The position numbers and the translations under genes were made by a program. The notes under the pieces are model-generated. The model ran no database searches, was not told where the DNA came from, and was given only the letters and a program-made list of their open reading frames with translations. Positions 28,468-38,523 of a DNA stretch of 64,000 bases are shown in pieces. Source of the stretch: Euryhalocaulis sp050486445. Lineage in GTDB: Bacteria > Pseudomonadota > Alphaproteobacteria > Caulobacterales > Maricaulaceae. Location of the stretch: assembly GCA_050486445.1 (NCBI GenBank), contig JBJHDH010000014.1, forward strand, positions 1 to 64,000. The letters run 5' to 3'. Each line of letters opens with the position of its first letter. Position 1 is the stretch's first letter.

Positions 28468-30405
28468 TCAGGGTTCGGCGCGGAGGGCGTCGATGCGGTC
28501 CATGATGTCGTTCATGCGGCGCACCACGGCCTGATAGGCGTCGGGCGCCGTCATATCCAGCCCTGCCTCGTTCAGCAGAATGTCGTGCGGATGCGCCGAC
28601 CCGCCCGCGCGCAGCACGTTCAGGAAATTGTCGCGCACCTGATCGTCGCCGGCCAGGAATTGCTCGGCGAACCAGGCCGCGCCGCTGATCGAGGTGGCGT
28701 ATTGATAGACATAGAACTCGTAATAGAAGTGCGGGATATAGGCCCATTCGATTTCGTATTCCGGGTCGATGGTCAGCACGCCTTCGTCGTGGCCGTGATA
28801 GCGGCGCAGCAGGTCGCCATAAATCTCGGTGAAGCGCGCGCCGGTGAGCGGCTCGCCATTCTCCGCCGCCTCGTGAATGGCCAGCTCGAACTCGCCGAAC
28901 ATGGTCTGCCGGAAGAAGGTGCCGCGCAGCGATTCCAGCGCATAGCCGAGATAATAGAGCTGCTCCTCTTTCGTTTGCGCGTTTTCGATCATGTATTCTT
29001 CGAGCAGGATCTCGTTGATGGTCGAGGCCATCTCGGCAATGAACGTGGAATAGGAATAGGTTTCATAGGGCTGGTCGTTCACCGCCAGCATGGTGTGCAC
29101 CGCGTGGCCCCATTCATGGGTGAAGGTGCTGAGCGACTCGAAATCGTCGTTGTGATTCAGCAGCACATAGGGGTGCACGTCATAGGCCGAGCCGTTCATA
29201 TAGGCGCCGGACCGCTTGCCCTCCTGCGGGTGCGAATGCATCCAGTCCTGATCCAGCCCCTCGCGCAGCAGGCCGAGATATTCCTCGCCCATCGGCGCCA
29301 ATGAGGCGAAGGTGATTTCTTCGCTGCGCGCCAGATCGAACGCGCCGGTATCGGCCTCCAGCAGCGGCGGATAGATATCGTAATAACGCAGATCGTCCAC
29401 GCCCAGCATGTCGCCGCGCAATTCCAGATAGCGGTGGAAGGCGGGCAGCGCCGCGTTCACCTGCTCGATCAGGGTCGAGTAGATTTCCGGCGGCAGCGCG
29501 TCGTCGAACATATTGCGCTGGACCACGCTGTCGAAATTGCGCGCGCGGGCGCGGAAGACGGCAGAGAGCACCTGCGCGTTCAGCGTTGCGCCCATGCCGT
29601 TTTCATACTGGTTCCAGGTATCCCAGAAGGCGTCGAACACCGCCTTGCGGTCCTCGCGGTTCGGAACGCCGCGATAACGGGTGTAGCCGGCCTGGCTGAG
29701 ATAGGCCTCCTCGCCGGTGGAGAGCGTGATGGTGGGCCACGGAATGCTGGCGTTGGCGTAGAGGCTGTAGATTTCATCGGGCTGGGCCAGCGCCAGGCCG
29801 GCCTGGGCCAGCAGCGCCTCACCTGCCGCGTCCAGCGTGTGCGGCGCGCGGCGCAGCGTGTCGCGCAGCGAGAAGATGAAGGGCTCCAGCCCCGGCTCCG
29901 CCGCGATGAAGGACTCCACCCGCGCCTCGCCAACAGCGAGGATTTCCGGGTCGATCCAGGACACCGCCTCGCCATAGGACTGATAGAGATTCTGCGCCCG
30001 GCCAAAGCGCGCCTGCGCCGCGGGCGCGCGCTGGTCCTCGTCGCGCGACAACGAGGCGTAGGTATAGAGCCGGGCGATCTCGCGCAGCGTGTCAGACATG
30101 GCGCGCAGCGCCGTATGCATCGCCTGTGCGCTTTCGCCCAGCGTGCCTTCATAGGCGCGCAGGCCGGGGATCGCCGCCTCCAGCCGCGTATATTCGGCGT
30201 CCCATGCCGCGTCCGTCGCATAGAGCGCGGTCAGATCCCAGACATAGGATTCACCGGGGGGTTCACCGGGGGTTTCGCTGGAGGTTTCAGCGGTTTGCGC
30301 CTGCGCGGCGGCGGGGGCGGCGAAGGCCAGAATAGCGGCTGACGCCACAGAGACCGTGACGCGGCCCGTAACGCCCGCGACCCCGCGCAAACAATGCACC
30401 GCCAT
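28468..30405 (-). CDS. M3-family oligoendopeptidase (PepF-like), exported
   Basis: Zinc metallopeptidase of about 645 residues with His-Glu-Trp-Gly-His at about 430-434 (FTHEWGHAVHTML) and the downstream Glu in FIAEMASTINEILLEEYM, the M3 zinc site. The N-terminal helical domain matches oligoendopeptidase F (YVWDLTALYATDAAWDAEY). Unlike the cytoplasmic Bacillus PepF it begins with a signal peptide (VTVSVASAAILAFAAPAAAQAQ), so it probably trims peptides in the periplasm. The ATG at 30405 has an AGGAG site; the frame extends upstream without one. Confidence 0.93.
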   Translation of the reverse strand: MAVHCLRGVAGVTGRVTVSVASAAILAFAAPAAAQAQTAETSSETPGEPPGESYVWDLTALYATDAAWDAEYTRLEAAIPGLRAYEGTLGESAQAMHTALRAMSDTLREIARLYTYASLSRDEDQRAPAAQARFGRAQNLYQSYGEAVSWIDPEILAVGEARVESFIAAEPGLEPFIFSLRDTLRRAPHTLDAAGEALLAQAGLALAQPDEIYSLYANASIPWPTITLSTGEEAYLSQAGYTRYRGVPNREDRKAVFDAFWDTWNQYENGMGATLNAQVLSAVFRARARNFDSVVQRNMFDDALPPEIYSTLIEQVNAALPAFHRYLELRGDMLGVDDLRYYDIYPPLLEADTGAFDLARSEEITFASLAPMGEEYLGLLREGLDQDWMHSHPQEGKRSGAYMNGSAYDVHPYVLLNHNDDFESLSTFTHEWGHAVHTMLAVNDQPYETYSYSTFIAEMASTINEILLEEYMIENAQTKEEQLYYLGYALESLRGTFFRQTMFGEFELAIHEAAENGEPLTGARFTEIYGDLLRRYHGHDEGVLTIDPEYEIEWAYIPHFYYEFYVYQYATSISGAAWFAEQFLAGDDQVRDNFLNVLRAGGSAHPHDILLNEAGLDMTAPDAYQAVVRRMNDIMDRIDALRAEP

Positions 30406-30497
30406 GCGCCCTGCTCCTGTCTGAAAACTGTGAAACCCGAATTCAGGCGACAGCAAAGCAGAGGCGGCCCACCCGCGCAACGCGGGGGCGGGCTATC

Positions 30498-30518
30498 GCA
30501 TATGACATTGCATATGAC
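30498..30518. repeat. Direct repeat of GCATATGAC
   Basis: GCATATGAC occurs at 30498-30506 and 30510-30518, a 12-base spacing, about 100 bases upstream of the M3 peptidase start. Each contains the CATATG palindrome. Possible regulator site. Confidence 0.3.
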
Positions 30519-30555
30519 GCTGGCGTTTGTGCGTTCTGGAGCGCCCTTCGTGACA

Positions 30556-30587
30556 CCCCGCCAGTATCCAAAAGGATACTGGCGGGG
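30556..30587. terminator. Strong hairpin between DUF6481-like gene and M3 peptidase
   Basis: CCCCGCCAGTATCC pairs exactly with GGATACTGGCGGGG around AAAA (14-base-pair stem). It lies 63 bases past the stop of the 30650-31003 gene. There is only a weak T run on either strand, but the stem strength suggests termination or transcript-end protection. Confidence 0.55.
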
Positions 30588-30649
30588 TTCCTCAGGATGC
30601 GGGGCAGTGGGTTGTGGCCTTGATATGCGGCAGCCTTAGCGGAGCGCCC

Positions 30650-31003
30650 TTATTTCTTCTTCTGCTTGCGTTTGGCGTAGCGTTCGTCGCGGCGGGCTTT
30701 TTGCTCGGCCAGCAGGCGCTCTTTTTCCTCGGCGGCGAGGCGTTCGGCTTCCGCCTTCTCAGCGGCGGCGCGCTCTGCCGCGATGCGCTTTTGCTCGGCG
30801 CGCTCTGCCTGGCGCTTCGCGCGCTCATCCGCCAGGCGCTTGCGCTCGGCGGCGCGCTCATCCGCGCCTTCCTTGTTCTTCTCGGTGATGGCTTTGGCTT
30901 TTTCCAGCAGCGCCTTTTTCGCCGCCTGCTGCGAGGCCAGCCGATCATCGAAGCCCGGACCGCGAAAACCCTTGGGCGAACCGGAATGACGCGGAGATTT
31001 CAT
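30650..31003 (-). CDS. Highly charged coiled-coil protein (DUF6481-like)
   Basis: Protein of 117 residues, almost all Lys/Arg/Glu/Ala. It begins KSPRHSGSPKGFRGPGFDDRLASQQAAKKALLEK, which resembles the DUF6481 pattern, then becomes one long charged helix and ends in KRKQKKK. A nucleic-acid or ribosome-associated role would fit the charge, but this is only inference. The ATG at 31003 is chosen because the frame above overlaps the end of rpoD and reads as non-homologous sequence. It follows rpoD by 56 bases. Confidence 0.75.
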   Translation of the reverse strand: MKSPRHSGSPKGFRGPGFDDRLASQQAAKKALLEKAKAITEKNKEGADERAAERKRLADERAKRQAERAEQKRIAAERAAAEKAEAERLAAEEKERLLAEQKARRDERYAKRKQKKK

Positions 31004-31059
31004 GTCATCATACTCTGTGAACCAGGCCGCCGGGCGAATATCGCCAAAACCGGCGGCGA

Positions 31060-33047
<1,988 letters not shown>

Positions 33048-33051
<4 letters not shown>

Positions 33052-34985
33052 TCACCGTCTCCAGAGGCGGCCAGGGCATCCTGCCTGTTCGCCATTTCCT
33101 TGTCTTCCGGCCGGTCCGTACGCGCCCGGTATTTGAAATCGAACGCGCCGCGCAGGCGCGTCTGCGTTTCAGCCGTGAAATCCTCTATGCCCGCCCGGCG
33201 GGCGTGCGCGCCCTCGATCTTCGTTGCGCGGCGAACGTCGATGGTCGCATAGAGAGACCGCCACCCGCTCTCCGGCCCGGCCGCCCCATCGAAATAGGCG
33301 CGATAGGCCGCCGCCAAAAGGGGCTTTTCGGACTCCAGACGGGCCAACTGATCGCCAAATCCCAGATTGGCCAGATGGCCGCGAAGGCCGGATTTGTCAA
33401 CAGTTTCGGCCTGGCCGGCGGCAGAGAGCGCCGCGTCGCGCAGCCGTTCCAGCCCCGGATCGCCCAGTTCCAGCCCCGCCAGCTCCTCCGCGCAGGTCAG
33501 CAGCAGGTCGGGATGTTCCAGCGCCGCGAACAGAAGCGAGCGCGGAATCGGCCCCGGCCCCCGGTCCCCCGCAGCCTTGGATTTCAGCTCTGGCAGGGCG
33601 CGGACGGGGGTGAAGGCGCCTTTGCCCCCCCACCCCCATCTCCCCCCCTTGCCCGCTTTGGCCCCGGCGCGCCCGGCGGCGGCGCCCCCGGCGCGGGGCG
33701 GCAGCGCGTCGTAGCGGGCCAGCAATTCGGCGCGATATTCCTCGCGCACGCTGTCGTCCTTGATGGCGGCGGCGGCGGCCAGCAGGCGCCGTTTCAGCCC
33801 GGCGCGGCGCTCTGGCGTATCGGCGGGCTCGGCCTCCAGCTCCCGCTCCCACAGCAGGTCGACCAGCGGCCGGGCGCCATCCAGCGCCGCGCGCAGGGCG
33901 CCTGGCCCCTCGTCCCGCAGCAGGTCGTCGGGATCCTTGCCGCCATCCAGCAGCACAAAACGCAGCGAGCGGCCGGGGGCCAGCAGCGGCAGCGCCCGGT
34001 CGATGGCGCGATACGCCGCCCGCTTTCCCGCCGCGTCGCCGTCAAAGCACAGCACCGGTTCCGGCCCCGCGCGCCAGGCAAGCTGGATCTGATCTTCCGT
34101 CAGCGCCGTGCCCAGCGGCGCCACCGCCTGGGGCAGGCCGGCGCGGTTGAAGGCGATCACATCCAGATAGCCTTCGGCGATGATAAGGCTGGAGAGCCGG
34201 GCGCGCGGATCGCCGGCGGCCTTGCGCGCCTCTGGAAAGCGGTAGAGCAGCGAGCCTTTGTGGAAAAGCGGCGTATCGGGGCTGTTCAGATATTTGGCGC
34301 GGGCGTCGGGGCGCAGCGCCCGGCCGCCAAACCCGGCCAGCCGTCCGCGCGGATCGTGGATCGGGAACATCACCCGGCCACGGAACCGGTCCATCAGTTT
34401 TTCGCCGTTCGGCCCCGGAGTTTCCGGCCGGAAGGCCAGGCCCGCCTCGATCAGCTCTTCCGGCTTTGCGCCTCTGGCCACCAGATGATCGACCAGGCCG
34501 GTGCGGGCGTCTGGCGCCCAGCCGACGCCGAACTGCTCCCACACATCCGGCGGCAGGCCGCGCCCGGCCAGATAGTCGCGCGCGGTCTGCCCGCCCGAGC
34601 GGCGCAGCGACTGCGAGAAATAAGCCTGCGCCTCCTCTATCCAGTGCAGCAGGCCTTTGGCCGCCTCGGCCCGCCGCGCCGCCTCGGGATCGGGCGCGGG
34701 CAGCGCCATGCCGGCCTCGCCGGCCAGACGCTCCACCGCCTCGGGGAAGCTCAGCCCCTCTGTCTCCTGCAGGAAGCTGAAAATGTCGCCATGCTTGCCG
34801 CTGGAGAAGCAGTGATAGAAGCCCTTCTCGTCATTGACGAAGAAGCTGGCCGTCTTTTCCTTGTTGAACGGGCTGAGCCCGGCGAATTCGCGCCCCTGAC
34901 GGCGCAATTTCACCCGCCGGCCGATCACCTCCGAAGGGCGCAGGCGCGATTTCAGTTCCTCGATAAAGTCATCGGAAAAGCGCAT
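33048..34985 (-). CDS. dnaG: DNA primase, with degenerate zinc-ribbon ligands
   Basis: Makes RNA primers at the replication fork. 645 residues. The N-terminal zinc-ribbon region reads GLSPFNKEKTASFFVNDEKGFYHCFSSGKHGD. The usual ligands Cys-x-x-His and Cys-x-x-Cys are Ser38, Asn41, Cys59 and Ser62 here, so only one remains. The toprim domain has LIIAEGYLDVIAFNRAG and LCFDGDAAGKRAA, both normal. A Gly/Lys-rich linker leads to the helicase-binding C-terminal domain. The ATG at 34985 (MRFSDDFIEELKSRL) matches homologues. The gene overlaps rpoD by four bases. Confidence 0.98.
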
Positions 34986-35088
34986 GGACGGCCCGGTCAA
35001 AGGAGGGCGGGAATCATAGTCGCCCCCCGGACTGATTCCCATGCGCGGGGCCAGTTCCGCTTGGGGATTACTGGCGGGAGTGCTGGCC

Positions 35089-35550
35089 TCAGCCGCCCAG
35101 CGCCGTCTTCACCGCGGCGCTGGCCGTGGCGAAATCCATCCGGCCGGCATAGGCGGCCTTCAGCACCGCCATCACCTTGCCCATGTCTTTCATGGAATCC
35201 GCGCCGGTCTCCTCGATGGCGGCTTTCACCGCCGTGGCGATCTCGGCCTCGTCCATCGGGCGCGGCATATAGGACTGGATGACGGCCAGCTCCGCCCGCT
35301 CCTGCGCCGCCAGCTCGGTGCGGCCGGCGGAATCGAAGGCCGCGATGCTGTCCTCGCGCTGCTTGGCCATTTTCGCCAGCAGGGTCGCGATGTCCGCGTC
35401 GTCGTCGCCGGAGCCTTTGGCGCCGACCCGCGCGGCGATGTCGCGATCCTTGATCGCCGCATGGATGAGACGCAGCGTGCCCAGCCGCGCCGTATCGCGG
35501 GCCTTCATCGCGGTTTTCAGGTCTTCGGAGATTCGGTCGCGCAGCGTCAT
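35089..35550 (-). CDS. GatB/YqeY-domain protein
   Basis: Protein of 153 residues related to the tRNA-binding C-terminal domain of the GatB amidotransferase subunit. Family landmarks are LRDRISEDLKTAMKARDTARLGTLRLIHAAIKDRDI, LAVIQSYMPRPMDEAEI and MGKVMAVLKAAYAGRMDFATASAAVKTAL. The ATG at 35550 gives the family start. It lies upstream of dnaG-rpoD on the same strand and diverges from carA. The cellular role of stand-alone YqeY proteins is not settled. Confidence 0.93.
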   Translation of the reverse strand: MTLRDRISEDLKTAMKARDTARLGTLRLIHAAIKDRDIAARVGAKGSGDDDADIATLLAKMAKQREDSIAAFDSAGRTELAAQERAELAVIQSYMPRPMDEAEIATAVKAAIEETGADSMKDMGKVMAVLKAAYAGRMDFATASAAVKTALGG

Positions 35551-35725
35551 ATCCGGCCTCGTATCTGGTCTGTCTCTGCTCTGGCGCGCGGCGCTCGCGG
35601 AAACTGTTGATCCGCCACGCATTCCAGACCGCGTGGTTTGCTTGACGCGGCGGAGCGCCATCCCTAGGTTCCGCCGGATTTTGCGGCGCGGAGCACGCGC
35701 CGTCTCGCCTCGGACGCAGCCAGTT

Positions 35726-36904
35726 ATGACCGCCGGACGCCGGAATCAACCCGCCACCGGGGCGCTCGCGCTCGCCGACGGATCGGTGTTTCTGGGTCAT
35801 GGCGCGGGCGCGGCGGGGATCGCCGCCGGCGAATTGTGCTTCAACACCGCCATGACCGGCTATCAGGAAATCCTGACCGACCCGTCCTACACGGGCCAGG
35901 TCGTGTGCTTCACCTTCCCGCATATCGGCAATGTCGGCGCCAATTCCGAAGACATGGAGACGCGCAACCCGGCGGCGGAGGCCTCCGCCTGCGGCGCGGT
36001 GCTGCGCGCGCCGATCACCGCGCCGGCCAACTGGCGCGCCCAGGATGATTTCAATGCCTGGCTGGCCAAGCGCGGCGTGGTGGCGATCACCGGCGTGGAC
36101 ACGCGCGCGCTGACCCGCCGCATCCGCGAGCAGGGCATGGCGAACTGCGCCGTCGCCCATGACCCGGACGGCAAGATCGACATCGAGGCGCTGAAAGAGA
36201 CGGCGCGCAGCCATCCCTCGATGGAGGGGCGCGACCTGGCCCGCGAGGTCGCCGCGACGCAGGGCTACACAACCGCCGAGGGTCAGTGGGAATGGCCCGA
36301 TGGCTTCCCCGCCGTCGATCATCCGAAATACGAAGTCGTGGTTCTGGATTTTGGCGTGAAGACGAACCTGCTGCGCTCTCTGGGCGCGGTGGGCGCGCGC
36401 TGCACCGTTCTGCCGATGGGCGCGACGGCCGAGGAGGTGCTGGCGCGCAGGCCGGACGGCGTGCTGCTGGCCAACGGGCCGGGCGACCCGGCCGAAACCG
36501 TGAAGACCGAAGGCGCGACCATCCGCGCGCTGGCGCAGAGCGGCGTGCCGGTGATGGGCGTGTGCCTGGGCCATCAGATGCTGGCGCTGGCGCTGGGCGG
36601 CAAGACCAAAAAAATGACGCACGGCCATCATGGCGCGAACCATCCGGTGCAGGACGTCACGACCGGCAAGGTCGAGATCGTCTCGATGAATCACGGCTTC
36701 ACCGTGGACCGCGACGCCCTGCCGGACGGCGTGGTGGAAACCCATGTCTCGCTGTTCGACGGCAGTAATTGCGGCATCGCCATGAAGGACAGGCCGGTGT
36801 TCAGCGTGCAGCACCACCCCGAAGCCAGCCCCGGCCCCAAGGACAGTTTCTATCTGTTCGAGCGTTTCGCCGAGGCGATGGAAAAGGCGAAGGCGGCGCG
36901 CTAA
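35726..36904 (+). CDS. carA: Carbamoyl-phosphate synthase small subunit
   Basis: Glutamine amidotransferase subunit of 392 residues that supplies ammonia to CarB for arginine and pyrimidine synthesis. The N-terminal domain has GELCFNTAMTGYQEILTDPSYTGQVV. The class I amidotransferase domain has the nucleophile Cys in GVCLGHQMLALALGG and the His-x-Glu pair in SVQHHPEASPGP. The ATG at 35726 is chosen since homologues start close to the LALADGSVFLG segment; the open frame runs much further up in antisense of yqeY. carB is almost 5 kb downstream. Confidence 0.98.
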   Translation: MTAGRRNQPATGALALADGSVFLGHGAGAAGIAAGELCFNTAMTGYQEILTDPSYTGQVVCFTFPHIGNVGANSEDMETRNPAAEASACGAVLRAPITAPANWRAQDDFNAWLAKRGVVAITGVDTRALTRRIREQGMANCAVAHDPDGKIDIEALKETARSHPSMEGRDLAREVAATQGYTTAEGQWEWPDGFPAVDHPKYEVVVLDFGVKTNLLRSLGAVGARCTVLPMGATAEEVLARRPDGVLLANGPGDPAETVKTEGATIRALAQSGVPVMGVCLGHQMLALALGGKTKKMTHGHHGANHPVQDVTTGKVEIVSMNHGFTVDRDALPDGVVETHVSLFDGSNCGIAMKDRPVFSVQHHPEASPGPKDSFYLFERFAEAMEKAKAAR

Positions 36905-36956
36905 GGCGGCGCATTCCCGGATTCTCCCGCGGGGCAAATCACTTTAGATATGGCGC

Positions 36957-38432
36957 ATGGACGGGTTTTCCCTGACGCGCCGCCGGTTCGGAGCATTCGG
37001 CCTGGCTGGCGTGCTGGCCGCCTGCGGACCGCGCGCGCGGCGGGAGGACGGGGTGCTGCGCATCGGGCTGGCCGGCGCGCCGGACTCGCTGGACCCGTTC
37101 CGCGCCGAGTTCGCCGCCGCCGCCATTCTGTTTCACCAGATTCATGCGCCGCTGGAATCGCACCGGCCGCATCTGGGCCTGACGGATATCTGGGAGTCGA
37201 ACCGCGACGCGACGCAATGGCGCGCGCATCTGCGCCGCGGCCTGCGCTGGTCGGACGGCGCGCCGCTGACGGCCGAGGATGTGGTCTGGTCGGTCCGGCA
37301 CGGCGGCGGGCCGGACTCGGTGTGGTCCGGCATTGGCGATCTTCTGCCTATCGCCGATGTGCGCGCCGACGATGCGCGCACGGTGGCTTTTACGCTGCGC
37401 ATGCCCGTGGGCGTGTTTCCCGAGACGATGCGCGAATTCCATCCCGTTCCGCGCCATGTGATCGAACGGCACGGCGCGGCCTGGACGCGGCCGGAAAACT
37501 TTGTTGGCGCCGGGCCGTATCTGCCGCGCAGCGTGACGCAGCTTTCCATTGTTCTGGCCCGCAACCCGGAGCATTTCGCGGCGAACCGGACAGAGATCGA
37601 AGAAATCGAGCTGCACGCCATCGACGACGCGGCGACGCGCCTGCGCATGTTTCGCGCCGGCGATCTGGACCTTGTGCAGGATCCGCCCTGGACCGCTTTG
37701 AGCGCGGGCGCGGCGCAGGCGCAGCTCTATGACGCGCCGCGATTTACGTATCTGAAGCCCAATCATGCGCGCGCGCCGCTTTCCGATGCGCGGGTGCGGC
37801 GGGCGCTGTCGCTGGCCATCGACCGTGACTTTATCGGGCGGGAATTGTTTCAGGGCTTCGCCGCGCCGGCCGATACGATCATTCCCGGTTCGCCAAACGC
37901 CGATGACCGGCCGCTGGAGACGCGGCGCGAGGCGGCGCGCGCGCTGATCGCGGAGGCGGGGGCACGGGGCGCGATGCTGGAACTGCTGCAATCAGGCGGA
38001 GAGCGCGAAGGCCTGGCCGTGGCGCTGGCCGATGACTGGCGCGCCATCGGGATCGAGACACGCATCTTGCGCACCGACGCCACCGGCCTCTACGCCGCCG
38101 TGGACGAAGGCCGGTTCGATCTGGCGCTGTCGCGCTTTGACCGGGGGCTGAGATCGGATGCGTGGCGGTTTCTGGAGCCGTTCGCGCCCGGCGGCTTCGC
38201 CGCCAATTTCAACTGGGAGTCCGAGGCGCTGGGAGATGCGCTGGCCGCCATGCGCGCCGAACCGGATGCGCGGCGGCGCGACGCCATGGCCTATGAAGCT
38301 GAGCGCATCGTTCTGGACGAAGGCGCGTTAATCCCGATCCAGCACGAGCGCGCGGCCTGGCTGACCAGTCCGCGCCTTGCCGACCAAGGTAGCGGCCAGC
38401 CCCGGTTCTGGGCGGATTTACAATGGGTTTGA
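36957..38432 (+). CDS. Family 5 (peptide/nickel type) ABC substrate-binding protein
   Basis: Periplasmic binding protein of 491 residues for peptides or similar solutes (SBP_bac_5 type: LRIGLAGAPDSLDPFRAEF near the start, LRRGLRWSDGAPLTAEDVVWSV in the first lobe, VRRALSLAIDRDFIGRELFQGFA in the second). The N terminus LTRRRFGAFGLAGVLAACG combines a twin-arginine motif with a lipobox (LAAC), so it is probably a Tat-exported lipoprotein. No permease or ATPase gene is nearby, so it must use a distant transporter or act alone. It starts 52 bases after carA. Confidence 0.92.
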   Translation: MDGFSLTRRRFGAFGLAGVLAACGPRARREDGVLRIGLAGAPDSLDPFRAEFAAAAILFHQIHAPLESHRPHLGLTDIWESNRDATQWRAHLRRGLRWSDGAPLTAEDVVWSVRHGGGPDSVWSGIGDLLPIADVRADDARTVAFTLRMPVGVFPETMREFHPVPRHVIERHGAAWTRPENFVGAGPYLPRSVTQLSIVLARNPEHFAANRTEIEEIELHAIDDAATRLRMFRAGDLDLVQDPPWTALSAGAAQAQLYDAPRFTYLKPNHARAPLSDARVRRALSLAIDRDFIGRELFQGFAAPADTIIPGSPNADDRPLETRREAARALIAEAGARGAMLELLQSGGEREGLAVALADDWRAIGIETRILRTDATGLYAAVDEGRFDLALSRFDRGLRSDAWRFLEPFAPGGFAANFNWESEALGDALAAMRAEPDARRRDAMAYEAERIVLDEGALIPIQHERAAWLTSPRLADQGSGQPRFWADLQWV

Positions 38433-38523
38433 GACTGGTCTGAGACAATGCGTCATGCCCCGTCAATCGGGAATTAATCGTTAAAGTTGTATCCATCGCC
38501 CATAATCGCCCGGAGCGCCGTCC

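Noticed and set aside
33204..35282. A 692-residue open frame on the plus strand
   Set aside because: It is antisense to dnaG, which has clear primase motifs; the composition is that of a shadow frame.
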